Assembly (NCBI RefSeq): GCF_026341825.1
Contig: NZ_JAPENY010000003.1
Coordinates: forward strand, 620,001-684,000
Length of the DNA: 64,000 nucleotides
Origin: Streptomyces sp. NBC_00620
Lineage (GTDB): Bacteria; Actinomycetota; Actinomycetes; Streptomycetales; Streptomycetaceae
Reading direction: 5' to 3'
In this document: piece after piece, positions 34,958 to 42,634 of the stretch
Layout of the letters: every line of letters begins with the position of its first letter
Numbering within the stretch: position 1 is the first letter of the stretch
Made by a program: the position numbers and the translations under genes
The notes under the pieces: model-generated
Told to the model about the DNA's origin: nothing
The model's database searches: none
What the model saw: the letters and a program-made list of their open reading frames with translations, nothing else

Positions 34958-35943
34958 GACGGCTCCTGTACGGGTACGGGCGCATCGGAGGGCAGCAGGC
35001 CTTCCGCGCGCAGTTCCTGCCAGAAGGCCGCGGGCACCGGTGTCGCGAACTGCTCGGCGCAGTCCCGGACTTCGTGCGGCGAGCGGGCGCCGACGAGGAC
35101 GCTCGCCACGGCCGGGTGGGCGGCCGGGAAGGCCAGGGCTGCGGCGCGCAGGGTCGTGCCGTGCCGCTCGGCGATGGCCTTCAGGCGCAGGGCGCGGTCC
35201 AGCAACTCGGGTGGAGCTGCGGCGTAGTTGTACGTCGCTCCCGGTTTCGGGTCGGCGAGCAGGCCGGAGTTGAAGGCGCCGCCGATGACGACCGACCTGC
35301 CGCGTTCCTGTGCCGTCGGCAGCAGATCGGTCAGTGCCCGGTGGTCGAGCAGTGTGTACCGGCCTGCGCAGAGCACGACGTCGACGTCCGTGTCGCGCAG
35401 GAAGCGGGTCAGCATCTCGGTCTGGTTCATGCCCGCGCCGATCGCGCCCACGACGCCTTCCGCGCGCAGCTTCTCCAGGGCCGGGTAGGCCTCGCGGAAG
35501 GCCTGCTCGGCGTGGTCGTCCGGGTCGTGGAGGTAGACGGCGTCCACGCGGTCGAGGCCGAGCCGTTCGAGGCTGGCGTCCAGGCTGCGCCGTATGCCGT
35601 CCGCGCTGAAGTCCCAGACACGACGGTGGGTGGCGGGCACGGCGAAACCGTCCGCCAGGTCGTCGCCGTCAGCGCCGTCCGTGGGCTCCAGACGTCGGCC
35701 CACCTTGGTGGAGACGGCGTACTCGGAGCGTGGGCGGTCGCGCAGGGCCGCGCCGAGGCGTCGCTCGGAGAGGCCGAGGCCGTAGTGCGGGGCCGTGTCG
35801 AAGTAGCGGATGCCGCCCGACCAGGCGGCGTCGAGGGCCTTCTGCGCCTGCTCGTCGGGGACCGCCGTGAACAGGTTGCCTATGCCGGCGGCGCCGAAGG
35901 ACAGAGGGCTGACCTCGACGCCGCTCTTCCCGAGGGTGCTCAC
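34954..35943 (-). CDS. Aldo-keto reductase, probable L-fucose 1-dehydrogenase
   Basis: From GTG 35943 (GTGA overlap with the upstream SDR) the protein has 329 residues. It shows the AKR tetrad context: YFDTAPHYGLGLSE (Asp and Tyr), YAVSTKVG (Lys) and AVYLHDPDD (His), with a C-terminal NADP-binding VLVGARSPHE segment. It belongs to the subgroup of D-threo-aldose/L-fucose dehydrogenases, which oxidise L-fucose at C1 to the lactone. Its position between the fuconate enzymes and the mutarotase supports that role. Confidence 0.88.
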   Translation of the reverse strand: MSTLGKSGVEVSPLSFGAAGIGNLFTAVPDEQAQKALDAAWSGGIRYFDTAPHYGLGLSERRLGAALRDRPRSEYAVSTKVGRRLEPTDGADGDDLADGFAVPATHRRVWDFSADGIRRSLDASLERLGLDRVDAVYLHDPDDHAEQAFREAYPALEKLRAEGVVGAIGAGMNQTEMLTRFLRDTDVDVVLCAGRYTLLDHRALTDLLPTAQERGRSVVIGGAFNSGLLADPKPGATYNYAAAPPELLDRALRLKAIAERHGTTLRAAALAFPAAHPAVASVLVGARSPHEVRDCAEQFATPVPAAFWQELRAEGLLPSDAPVPVQEPS

Positions 35944-36695
35944 TGGCCCGCCGGACGCAGCCGCAGCCCCTGCATGCCGCCGTCGACGGCGAGGGCCGTA
36001 CCGGTGGTGGCGCCGGACAGCGGGCTCGCCAAGTAGGCGATGGCGCCCGCGACTTCGGCCGCAGAGACGAGACGGCCGCTGGGCTGGCGGGCCTCCAGCG
36101 CGGCGCGTTCGGCGGCGGGGTCGGTCGCCGCGTCGAGGAGTCGGCCGACCCATGGGGTGTCCGCCGTACCGGGGTTGACGCAGTTGACGCGGATGCCCTC
36201 GCGGACGTGGTCGGCGGCCATGGCGAGGGTGAGGGAGAGGACAGCGCCCTTCGAGGCGGAGTACAGGGCGCGTTGCGGGAGCCCGGCGGTGGCGGCGATG
36301 GAGCAGGTGTTCACGATCGCCGCGTGCTCGGAGGCGCGCAGATGGGGCAGGGCCGCGCGCGCCGTACGGACCATGCCGACGACGTTGACGTCCAGGACCC
36401 GGTGCCACTGCTCGTCCTCGTTGTCCTCGACGGTGCCCGCGGCGCCGATACCCGCGTTGTTGACCAGGACGTCGAGTCCTCCGAGTTCGGCGACGGCGGC
36501 GGCCACGGCCTCGCGCACGGACGCGTCGTCGGTGACGTCGGCGCGATAGCCGAGGAGCGGCTTCTCCACGGACGACAGGTCCAGGTCGAGGACCGCGACC
36601 TGGGCTCCTCGGGCGGCCAGGAGGTCTGCGGTGGCCCGGCCGATGCCGGAGGCCCCGCCCGTGACAAGCGCCTTGAGCCCCTCGAAGTCCGTCAT
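35940..36695 (-). CDS. SDR, probable 2-keto-3-deoxy-L-fuconate dehydrogenase
   Basis: The 251-residue classical SDR has TGGASGIG for NAD binding, NNAGIGAAG, the catalytic serine in NTCSIAAT, and YSASK. In the oxidative L-fucose route an SDR oxidises 2-keto-3-deoxy-L-fuconate to the 2,4-diketo acid, directly after fuconate dehydratase, and here the gene overlaps the dehydratase gene by four bases. The assignment rests on operon position and family; other SDR substrates are possible. Confidence 0.82.
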   Translation of the reverse strand: MTDFEGLKALVTGGASGIGRATADLLAARGAQVAVLDLDLSSVEKPLLGYRADVTDDASVREAVAAAVAELGGLDVLVNNAGIGAAGTVEDNEDEQWHRVLDVNVVGMVRTARAALPHLRASEHAAIVNTCSIAATAGLPQRALYSASKGAVLSLTLAMAADHVREGIRVNCVNPGTADTPWVGRLLDAATDPAAERAALEARQPSGRLVSAAEVAGAIAYLASPLSGATTGTALAVDGGMQGLRLRPAGQ

Positions 36696-38047
36696 GCCGC
36701 TGCTCCCTTCGGGTCGGTGAGTGACTGCTCGGCGAGGTCGGCGGCCCAGAAGGTGCCGTCGGGGAAGGTGAACTCCGCGATGGACTCGGGCCGCATGGTG
36801 GCCGAGAAGCCCGGTGCGGTGGGTGCCGTGTAGTGACCCTCGCGTATCACCACCGGGGCGAGGAAGTGGTCGTGCAGATGGTCGACGTACTCGATGACCC
36901 GGTCCTCGGTGGTGCCGGAGAGCGCGACGAAGTCGAACATGGAGAGGTGCTGGACGAGTTCGCACAGGCCGACGCCGCCCGCGTGCGGGCAGACCGGCAC
37001 GCCGAACTTCGCGGCGAGGAGCAAGATGGCGAGGTTCTCGTTGACGCCGCCGACCCGGGCCGCGTCGATCTGGAGGACGTCGATGGCGCCGGCCTGGAGG
37101 AGCTGCTTGAAGATGATGCGGTTCTGGACGTGCTCGCCGGTGGCGACCTTGACCGGTGCGACGGCCTTGCGGATGGCGGCGTGGCCGAGGACGTCGTCGG
37201 GGCTGGTCGGCTCCTCGATCCAGTAGGGCTCGAACTCCGCGAGCGCCTTCGTCCAGGCGATGGCCTCGTCGACGTTCCAGCGCTGGTTGGCGTCGATCGC
37301 GATGCGGATGTCGGGGCCGACCACGGAACGGGCGACTCGGCAGCGGCGTACGTCGTCCGTCAGGTCCGCGCCGACCTTCAGCTTGATCTGGGTGAAGCCG
37401 TCGGCGACGGCCTCGGCGGCGAGGCGGGTGAGCTTCTCGTCGCTGTAGCCGAGCCAGCCGGGTGAGGTGGTGTAGGCGGGGAAGCCTCGCTCGACGAGCC
37501 GGGCCTGCCGGTCCTGGGCGCCCTGCTTTCCGCGGCGCAGCAGATCCAGCGCCTCGTCGGGGGTGAGCGCGTCCGTGATGTACCGGAAGTCGACCTGCCG
37601 TACCAGCCATTCGGGTTCGGCGTCGGCGAGCAGCTGCCACAGCGGCTTGTTCGCGCGCTTGGCCGCCAGATCCCATACGGCGTTGATGACGGCGCCGATC
37701 GCCATGTGCATCACGCCTTTCTCGGGGCCGAGCCAGCGCAGCTGGCTGTCGCCGATCAGGTCGCGCCCGAGGGAGCCCGGGTCGGCGCACAGCTCGTCGA
37801 CGGACCGTCCGATCACATGCCCGCGCAGCGCGTCGATCGCGGCGACCTGGACATCATTGCCCCGCCCGATGGTGAAGGTGAAGCCGTGCCCCTCGACGCC
37901 GTCGGCCGCGTCGCTGCGCAGCACGACGTACGCCGCCGAATAGTCGGGGTCCGGGTTCATCGCGTCGGAGCCGTCGAGCTCCCGCGAGGTGGGGAAACGG
38001 ATGTCGTAGGTGTCGACCGCGGTGATGCGGGCGGGGGTCGGGGACAC
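36692..38047 (-). CDS. L-fuconate dehydratase (enolase superfamily)
   Basis: The 451-residue protein matches the L-fuconate dehydratase/ENOSF1 group in size and motifs: IRFPTSRELDGSDAMNPDPD at the N-terminus (binding lid), GFTQIKLKVG with the catalytic lysine, RIAIDANQRW, YWIEEPTSPDD and VKVATGEH for Mg ligands, and VCPHAGGVGLCELVQH with the catalytic histidine. It removes water from L-fuconate to give 2-keto-3-deoxy-L-fuconate. It is the first catabolic gene after the transporter genes and the most specific marker of the pathway. Confidence 0.95.
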   Translation of the reverse strand: MSPTPARITAVDTYDIRFPTSRELDGSDAMNPDPDYSAAYVVLRSDAADGVEGHGFTFTIGRGNDVQVAAIDALRGHVIGRSVDELCADPGSLGRDLIGDSQLRWLGPEKGVMHMAIGAVINAVWDLAAKRANKPLWQLLADAEPEWLVRQVDFRYITDALTPDEALDLLRRGKQGAQDRQARLVERGFPAYTTSPGWLGYSDEKLTRLAAEAVADGFTQIKLKVGADLTDDVRRCRVARSVVGPDIRIAIDANQRWNVDEAIAWTKALAEFEPYWIEEPTSPDDVLGHAAIRKAVAPVKVATGEHVQNRIIFKQLLQAGAIDVLQIDAARVGGVNENLAILLLAAKFGVPVCPHAGGVGLCELVQHLSMFDFVALSGTTEDRVIEYVDHLHDHFLAPVVIREGHYTAPTAPGFSATMRPESIAEFTFPDGTFWAADLAEQSLTDPKGAAA

Positions 38048-38103
38048 GGAAGGCCTTTCGATCGGTGGCAGGGGATCCTCGGTGGCCGTGCGGGGCCTAG
38101 GCG

Positions 38104-38147
38104 TCAGTCCTGGGGGTTCAGTCCTGGGCGCGTCAGTCCTGGGCGCG
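38104..38147. repeat. Short tandem repeat at the end of the permease gene
   Basis: TCAGTCCTGGGCGCG occurs at 38118-38132 and 38133-38147, with a partial copy from 38104. On the minus strand the first of these encodes the last residues and stop of the permease (AQD-stop), so the gene end is followed by one and a half spare copies of itself. Confidence 0.75.
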
Positions 38148-39167
38148 GCCCGTGGTGACGCGGGCGATCATCAGGGCGACCAGGATGATTCCGCCGTAGA
38201 TGGCCTGGATCCAGAAGGACGGCACCTGGGCGAGCGTGAGCAGGTTCTGTACGACGCCGAGCAGCAGGACACCGGTGAGGGCACCGAACATGGTGCCCTT
38301 GCCGCCGTCGAGGCTGATACCGCCGATGACCGCGGCCGCGAACACCGTGAAGATCATGTTGTTGCCCTGGTTGGCGCTGATCGCGCCCACATAGCCGGTC
38401 TGCATGATCCCGCCGGCGGCGGCGAGGACTCCCGCGACGACGAAGACGCCGAGCATCACGCGTTCGACCCGGATACCGGCCGCCCGGGCCGCGTCCGCGT
38501 TGCCGCCGATGGCGTACAGGGCGCGGCCGATGCGGTGGTACTTGAGGATCAGGCCCGCGACACCGAAGGCCACGGCGGCCAGCCACACGGACATCGGGAT
38601 GCTCAGGAACGTGGTGGTGGCCAGCGAGAAGAACGAGTCGGGCATCCCGAAGAGCGTCTTGCCCTCGGTGGCGCCGACCAGCAGCCCGCGCAGGACGATC
38701 AGCATCGCGAGGGTGACGATGAAGGCGTTGAGCTTGAACTTCACGACCAGGATGCCGTTGAAGGCGCCGACGACCCCGCCCACCACGAGGATCGCGAGCA
38801 GGGCGAACACGGCGGGGAACTCCGTGCCCCAGCCGGACTGCGCGGCGGGCAGCACCAGGAGCGCGCCGACGGCCGGCGCGATGCCGACGACCGACTCGAG
38901 GGACAGGTCGAACTTGCCGGTGATGAGGACGAGCGACTCGGCGAGCACCACCATGGCGAGCGCCGCGGAGGCGCCCAGGATGGAGATCAGGTTGCGCTCA
39001 GTGAGGAAGGAGTCGTTGACGAACGCGCCGAGGATGACGAGCAGCAACAGGGCGGGAACGAGGGCGAGTTCGCGGGCCCGGCGGAGCATTACCGTCTTGG
39101 CTGCGCGGGGGTCGGGCACGCGTACGGGGGTGGCGGTCGAGGCCGACGGGGCCTTCGTGTCAGCCAT
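38133..39167 (-). CDS. Sugar ABC importer permease, ribose type (L-fucose candidate)
   Basis: The 344-residue protein has about eight to ten membrane helices and the RbsC/BPD_transp_2 pattern (ITGKFDLSLESVVGIAPAVGAL, GAFNGILVVKFKLNAFIVTLA and AIGGNADAARAAGIRVERV). With the preceding double ATPase and the binding protein it forms a complete CUT2 importer. The downstream fuconate operon points to L-fucose or a related 6-deoxy sugar. Its start overlaps the ATPase gene by eight bases. Confidence 0.92.
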   Translation of the reverse strand: MADTKAPSASTATPVRVPDPRAAKTVMLRRARELALVPALLLLVILGAFVNDSFLTERNLISILGASAALAMVVLAESLVLITGKFDLSLESVVGIAPAVGALLVLPAAQSGWGTEFPAVFALLAILVVGGVVGAFNGILVVKFKLNAFIVTLAMLIVLRGLLVGATEGKTLFGMPDSFFSLATTTFLSIPMSVWLAAVAFGVAGLILKYHRIGRALYAIGGNADAARAAGIRVERVMLGVFVVAGVLAAAGGIMQTGYVGAISANQGNNMIFTVFAAAVIGGISLDGGKGTMFGALTGVLLLGVVQNLLTLAQVPSFWIQAIYGGIILVALMIARVTTGRAQD

Positions 39168-40653
39168 GGTCCACTCCTTCGATGGAGGCGATCAGCTCGT
39201 GGTCGTGCCAGCCCGCCGGGTGCTCGGCGACGACGCGGCCGTGGAAGAGGACGAGGACCCGGTCGCAGCGGCGCAGGTCGTCGAGTTCGTCGGAGACGAC
39301 GAGCACGGCGGTGCCGTCCTCGCGGGCGCTGTCCATGCGGGACAGCAGGGACTCCTTGGACTTCACGTCGACGCCCGCGGTGGGGTTGATGAGGACGAGA
39401 AGGCGCGGGTCGGAGGCGAGCGCGCGGGCCATGACGACCTTCTGCGCGTTGCCTCCGGAGAGGTCGGAGACAGGCTGCTCGGGGCCCTCGGTGTGGATGT
39501 CGAGGCGGTCGATCAGCTCGGTGGCGAAGCCGCGTTTGCGGTCGGTGCCGATGAAGCCGTAGCGGCCGAGACGGTTCAGGACGGTCATGGTGGCGTTGTC
39601 GCCGATGCTCATCCCGGAGACGAGTCCCTGGTCGTGCCGGTCGCGCGGGACGAAGCCGACGCCCGCCTTGAGTGTGGCCCGCACGTCACCGAACGGGAGC
39701 CCCTTGCCGTCGAGTTGAGCGCTTCCGCCGGTCGGTGTGTGCAGTCCGGCGAAGGACTCGGCCAGCTCGATCTTCCCGCTGCCGCTGGAGCCGGCGAGGC
39801 CGACGACCTCACCGCTGCGGACGGTCAGATCGACACTCTCGTACGACTCCGATGTGAGCCCCTTGGCATCCAGGATGACCGGCGCCTCACGGTCCGTCCT
39901 CCTGATCTGCACGGACTTCTCGGCGATCGCCTCGCCCGCCATGGCCTCCACCAGTGCCGGGCGCGGGAGTTCGGCGACCGGCGCGGTGGTGATCCAGCGG
40001 GCGTCGCGCAGGACCGTCACCGTCTGGCACACCTCGTACACCTCCTGGAGGTGGTGCGAGATGAACAGGAAGGTGACGCCGGAGTCCTGGAGTGCGCGCA
40101 TGCGGGTGAAGAGCCGCTCGATCTCGCGGTTGTCGAGCTGCGCGGTCGGCTCGTCGAGGATGATGAAGCGGGCGCCGAAGCTCAACGCCCGTGCGATCTC
40201 CACCATTTGGCGGTCCTCGACCTTGAGGTCGGCCGTGCGCGCCTCCGGGTCGACGTGCACGTCCCAGGTCTCCAGGACCTCCGCCGCCTCGGACCTCAGC
40301 CTGCGCCAGCTGATGAGGCCGCCGCGGCCCGTCGGCTGACGGTTGATGAAGAGGTTCTCGGCGACCGTCAACTCCGGTACGACGGTGGGCTTCTGGTAGA
40401 CGCAGGCCACCTTGCGGCGCCAGGCGTCGCGGTCGGCGAGCGCGGGCGCCGGCTCGCCGTCGAAGCGGACGGTGCCCTCGTCGGGGGCCTGGAGGCCGGT
40501 GAGGATGGTGACGAGGGTGGACTTGCCCGCGCCGTTGCGGCCGACGAGAGCATGCGACTCACCGGGGAGGACAGTGAGTTGGCCGTCTTGGAGGGCGACG
40601 GTGGGGCCGTACCGCTTGGCCACCCCCCGTGCCTCCACCAGTGGTGTACTCAT
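39160..40653 (-). CDS. Sugar ABC importer ATPase, ribose type with two ATP-binding domains
   Basis: The 497-residue protein carries two ATPase domains. The first has Walker A GRNGAGKST and FIILDEPTAQL; the second has GSSGSGKIELAES, the signature DLSGGNAQKVVMARAL and VLINPTAGVD. The degenerate second Walker A is usual in RbsA-type proteins. The start ATG shares bases with the binding-protein stop (TGATG). It energises the CUT2 importer with the permease at 38133. Confidence 0.93.
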   Translation of the reverse strand: MSTPLVEARGVAKRYGPTVALQDGQLTVLPGESHALVGRNGAGKSTLVTILTGLQAPDEGTVRFDGEPAPALADRDAWRRKVACVYQKPTVVPELTVAENLFINRQPTGRGGLISWRRLRSEAAEVLETWDVHVDPEARTADLKVEDRQMVEIARALSFGARFIILDEPTAQLDNREIERLFTRMRALQDSGVTFLFISHHLQEVYEVCQTVTVLRDARWITTAPVAELPRPALVEAMAGEAIAEKSVQIRRTDREAPVILDAKGLTSESYESVDLTVRSGEVVGLAGSSGSGKIELAESFAGLHTPTGGSAQLDGKGLPFGDVRATLKAGVGFVPRDRHDQGLVSGMSIGDNATMTVLNRLGRYGFIGTDRKRGFATELIDRLDIHTEGPEQPVSDLSGGNAQKVVMARALASDPRLLVLINPTAGVDVKSKESLLSRMDSAREDGTAVLVVSDELDDLRRCDRVLVLFHGRVVAEHPAGWHDHELIASIEGVDHG

Positions 40654-41726
40654 CAGACCGTGTTGCCCCAGAGTGAGGCGTCGTCCACGTTGTCCTTGGT
40701 CACCAGCGGCGCGGGCAGCTGGTCCTCGAGGATCCCGCTGGGCAGCTTGACGATCTCGGAGTCGTGGTCGGTCGGGCCGGGCTTGAACGTCTTCCCCTGC
40801 ATCGCCGCCTTGATGTAGTACATGCCGTACTTGGCGTACAGGTCGGCGGGCTGCGAGACGGTGGCGTCTATCTGGCCCTTGCGGATGGCGTCGTACTCCT
40901 GCGGGATGCCGTCGTTCGAGACGATCGTGATGTGGCCCGCCTGGCCGACCGTCTTCAGCATTCCCTTGGACTTGAGGGTCTGCAGGGTGGGCGCCAGGTA
41001 GACGCCGCCCGCCTGCATGTAGATGCCCTTGATGTCGGGGTTGGCGTTCAGGAGGGTGTCCAGCTTGGAGGCGGCGGTGTCGGACTCCCACTTCGCCGGT
41101 ATCTCCAGGACCGACAGCTTCGGGTACTTCTCCTTCACGCAGGAGCGGAAGGCCTCCGAGCGGTCACGGCCGTTGACGGACGCCAGGTCACCCATGATCT
41201 GCACGACCTTGCCGGACTTGACCTGCTCACCGAGGTAGTCGCAGGCCTTCTCGCCGTAAGCCACGTTGTTGGCGCGGACGACCATGGCGACCTTGCCCTT
41301 CTCGGGCGCCACGTCGACGGCGACCACCGGGACGCCCTTGCGCTCGGCCTGGTCGAGGCCCGCGGCGATCGCGGCGCTGTCGAGGGGGGCCACGACTATG
41401 CCCTTGACGCCCTGGTTGAGCTGGTTGTTGATGTCGGTGATCTGCTGCGACGGGTCGCTGTTGGAGTTGACGGTCTTGAGCGCGTTCACGCCCTCGGACT
41501 CCGCCATCTTCGGCACATAGTCGTTGTACGACTGCCAGAACGGCGAGGTCAGCAGGGGCAGGATCACCCCGACCTTGCCGGTGCCGTCGCCTGCTCCGTC
41601 ACCTGAGGCGACGGTGTCCTTGGTGCTGCCGCAAGCCCCGAGCACGAGGGTGGCGCACGCGGCCGCAGCCGCCGCACGCACCGCTCGCGACGAGTTTCGC
41701 CTGTTACGCACAGTTCTGCCGGCCAT
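40653..41726 (-). CDS. Sugar-binding lipoprotein, ribose type (L-fucose candidate)
   Basis: The 357-residue protein starts at ATG 41726, preceded by GAGGAG eight bases upstream. It has a lipoprotein signal (ACATLVLGAC) and the periplasmic-binding-protein I fold of RbsB proteins: VGVILPLLTSPFWQSYNDYV, GIVVAPLDSAAIA, GVPVVAVDVAP and IVSNDGIPQEYDA. It is the first gene of operon A and faces the GntR regulator gene across 198 bases that hold the operators. Confidence 0.93.
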   Translation of the reverse strand: MAGRTVRNRRNSSRAVRAAAAAACATLVLGACGSTKDTVASGDGAGDGTGKVGVILPLLTSPFWQSYNDYVPKMAESEGVNALKTVNSNSDPSQQITDINNQLNQGVKGIVVAPLDSAAIAAGLDQAERKGVPVVAVDVAPEKGKVAMVVRANNVAYGEKACDYLGEQVKSGKVVQIMGDLASVNGRDRSEAFRSCVKEKYPKLSVLEIPAKWESDTAASKLDTLLNANPDIKGIYMQAGGVYLAPTLQTLKSKGMLKTVGQAGHITIVSNDGIPQEYDAIRKGQIDATVSQPADLYAKYGMYYIKAAMQGKTFKPGPTDHDSEIVKLPSGILEDQLPAPLVTKDNVDDASLWGNTV

Positions 41727-41806
41727 CTGACGGCTCCTCATTGAGCGAGATCGAGCAGGACGCGTGGCCGGAGGGTCCCTCTTCCAGCCGCCGCGACGAA
41801 TATTTA

Positions 41807-41880
41807 TCAGACCACTTCGGGGTCACAACACCCCTCGACGCCAAATTTTCACGGTTTCGAGCCGTAGTGGTCCGACCACT
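41807..41880. promoter_or_regulatory. GntR/FadR-type operators between the fucose operon and its regulator
   Basis: AGTGGTCCGACCACT at 41866-41880 is a perfect palindrome around a central C. TCAGACCACT at 41807-41816 is a second site in the opposite orientation, matching AGTGGTCTGA on the other strand. The TGGTCnGACCA core fits FadR-subfamily regulators. The sites could repress both the binding-protein operon and the regulator gene. Confidence 0.75.
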
Positions 41881-41924
41881 TGCCTGGTTAGACTGCGGCG
41901 CATCCGGCAACAGGAGGAAATCGC

Positions 41925-42626
41925 GTGGACGAGCCCGCCCCGCAGAAGGGCACCGTGACGCAGCGCGCCATCGAGCGGATCAAGGCGATGATCGGCGAGG
42001 GCAGTCTGGAGCCGGGGCAGCGGCTGCCCACCGAGCGCGATCTCGCCGCCCAGCTGGGCATGTCCCGCAGCTCGATGCGCGAGGCGATCCGTGCGCTCAC
42101 CGTCCTCGGCGTTCTGGAGGCGCGGCACGGTTCGGGCATCTACGTCACGCAGCTGGAGGCCGGGGACCTCCTGGAGACCTTCGGTGTGGTGGCCGATCTG
42201 TCCCGGGGCCCCCGGCTGGTCGAGCTGCTGGAGATCCGCCGGATCCTGGAGTCGACGGCGACCGCGCTGGCCGCCGCCCGGATCACCGAGGACCAGCTCG
42301 CCGACGTGGAGAAACACCTGGCGGCGATGAACGCGACGGACGATCCGGAGGAGATCCTCTCGCACGACCTCGCCTTCCACCGCGCCATCGCGGGCGCGGC
42401 CGGCAACGAGACGATGGCGGCCATCCTGGAGGGCCTCTCCTCACGCACCTTCCGCGCCCGGGTCTGGCGCGGCTACCAGGAGGAGGGTGCCTTCGAACGC
42501 ACGCGGCGCGAGCACGCGGCGATTCACCGGGCGCTCGTCGCGCACGACCCGGAGGCGGCCAGGGCGGCCGCCGCCGCGCACGTGGGTGAGGTGGAGCAGT
42601 GGCTACGCTCCCAGCTCACGTCATGA
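41925..42626 (+). CDS. GntR-family (FadR subfamily) regulator of the fucose operon
   Basis: From GTG 41925, after AGGAGG, the 233-residue protein has the winged helix (LEPGQRLPTERDLAAQLGMS, then SSMREAIRALTVLGVLEARH) and an FCD effector domain (VELLEIRRILESTATALAA, HDLAFHRAIAGAAGNE and EHAAIHRALVAHD, with metal-binding Asp and His). FCD proteins sense small organic or sugar acids. A likely inducer here is fucose or a fuconate intermediate, inferred from context. It is divergent from operon A and convergent with the GH38 gene, eight bases apart. Confidence 0.92.
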   Translation: MDEPAPQKGTVTQRAIERIKAMIGEGSLEPGQRLPTERDLAAQLGMSRSSMREAIRALTVLGVLEARHGSGIYVTQLEAGDLLETFGVVADLSRGPRLVELLEIRRILESTATALAAARITEDQLADVEKHLAAMNATDDPEEILSHDLAFHRAIAGAAGNETMAAILEGLSSRTFRARVWRGYQEEGAFERTRREHAAIHRALVAHDPEAARAAAAAHVGEVEQWLRSQLTS

Positions 42627-42634
42627 CAGGTTGC

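Noticed and set aside
35940..37790. Longer version of the SDR gene starting at 37790
   Set aside because: The extension is an out-of-frame reading of the fuconate dehydratase gene. The ATG at 36695 overlaps the dehydratase stop and gives the normal SDR N-terminus.
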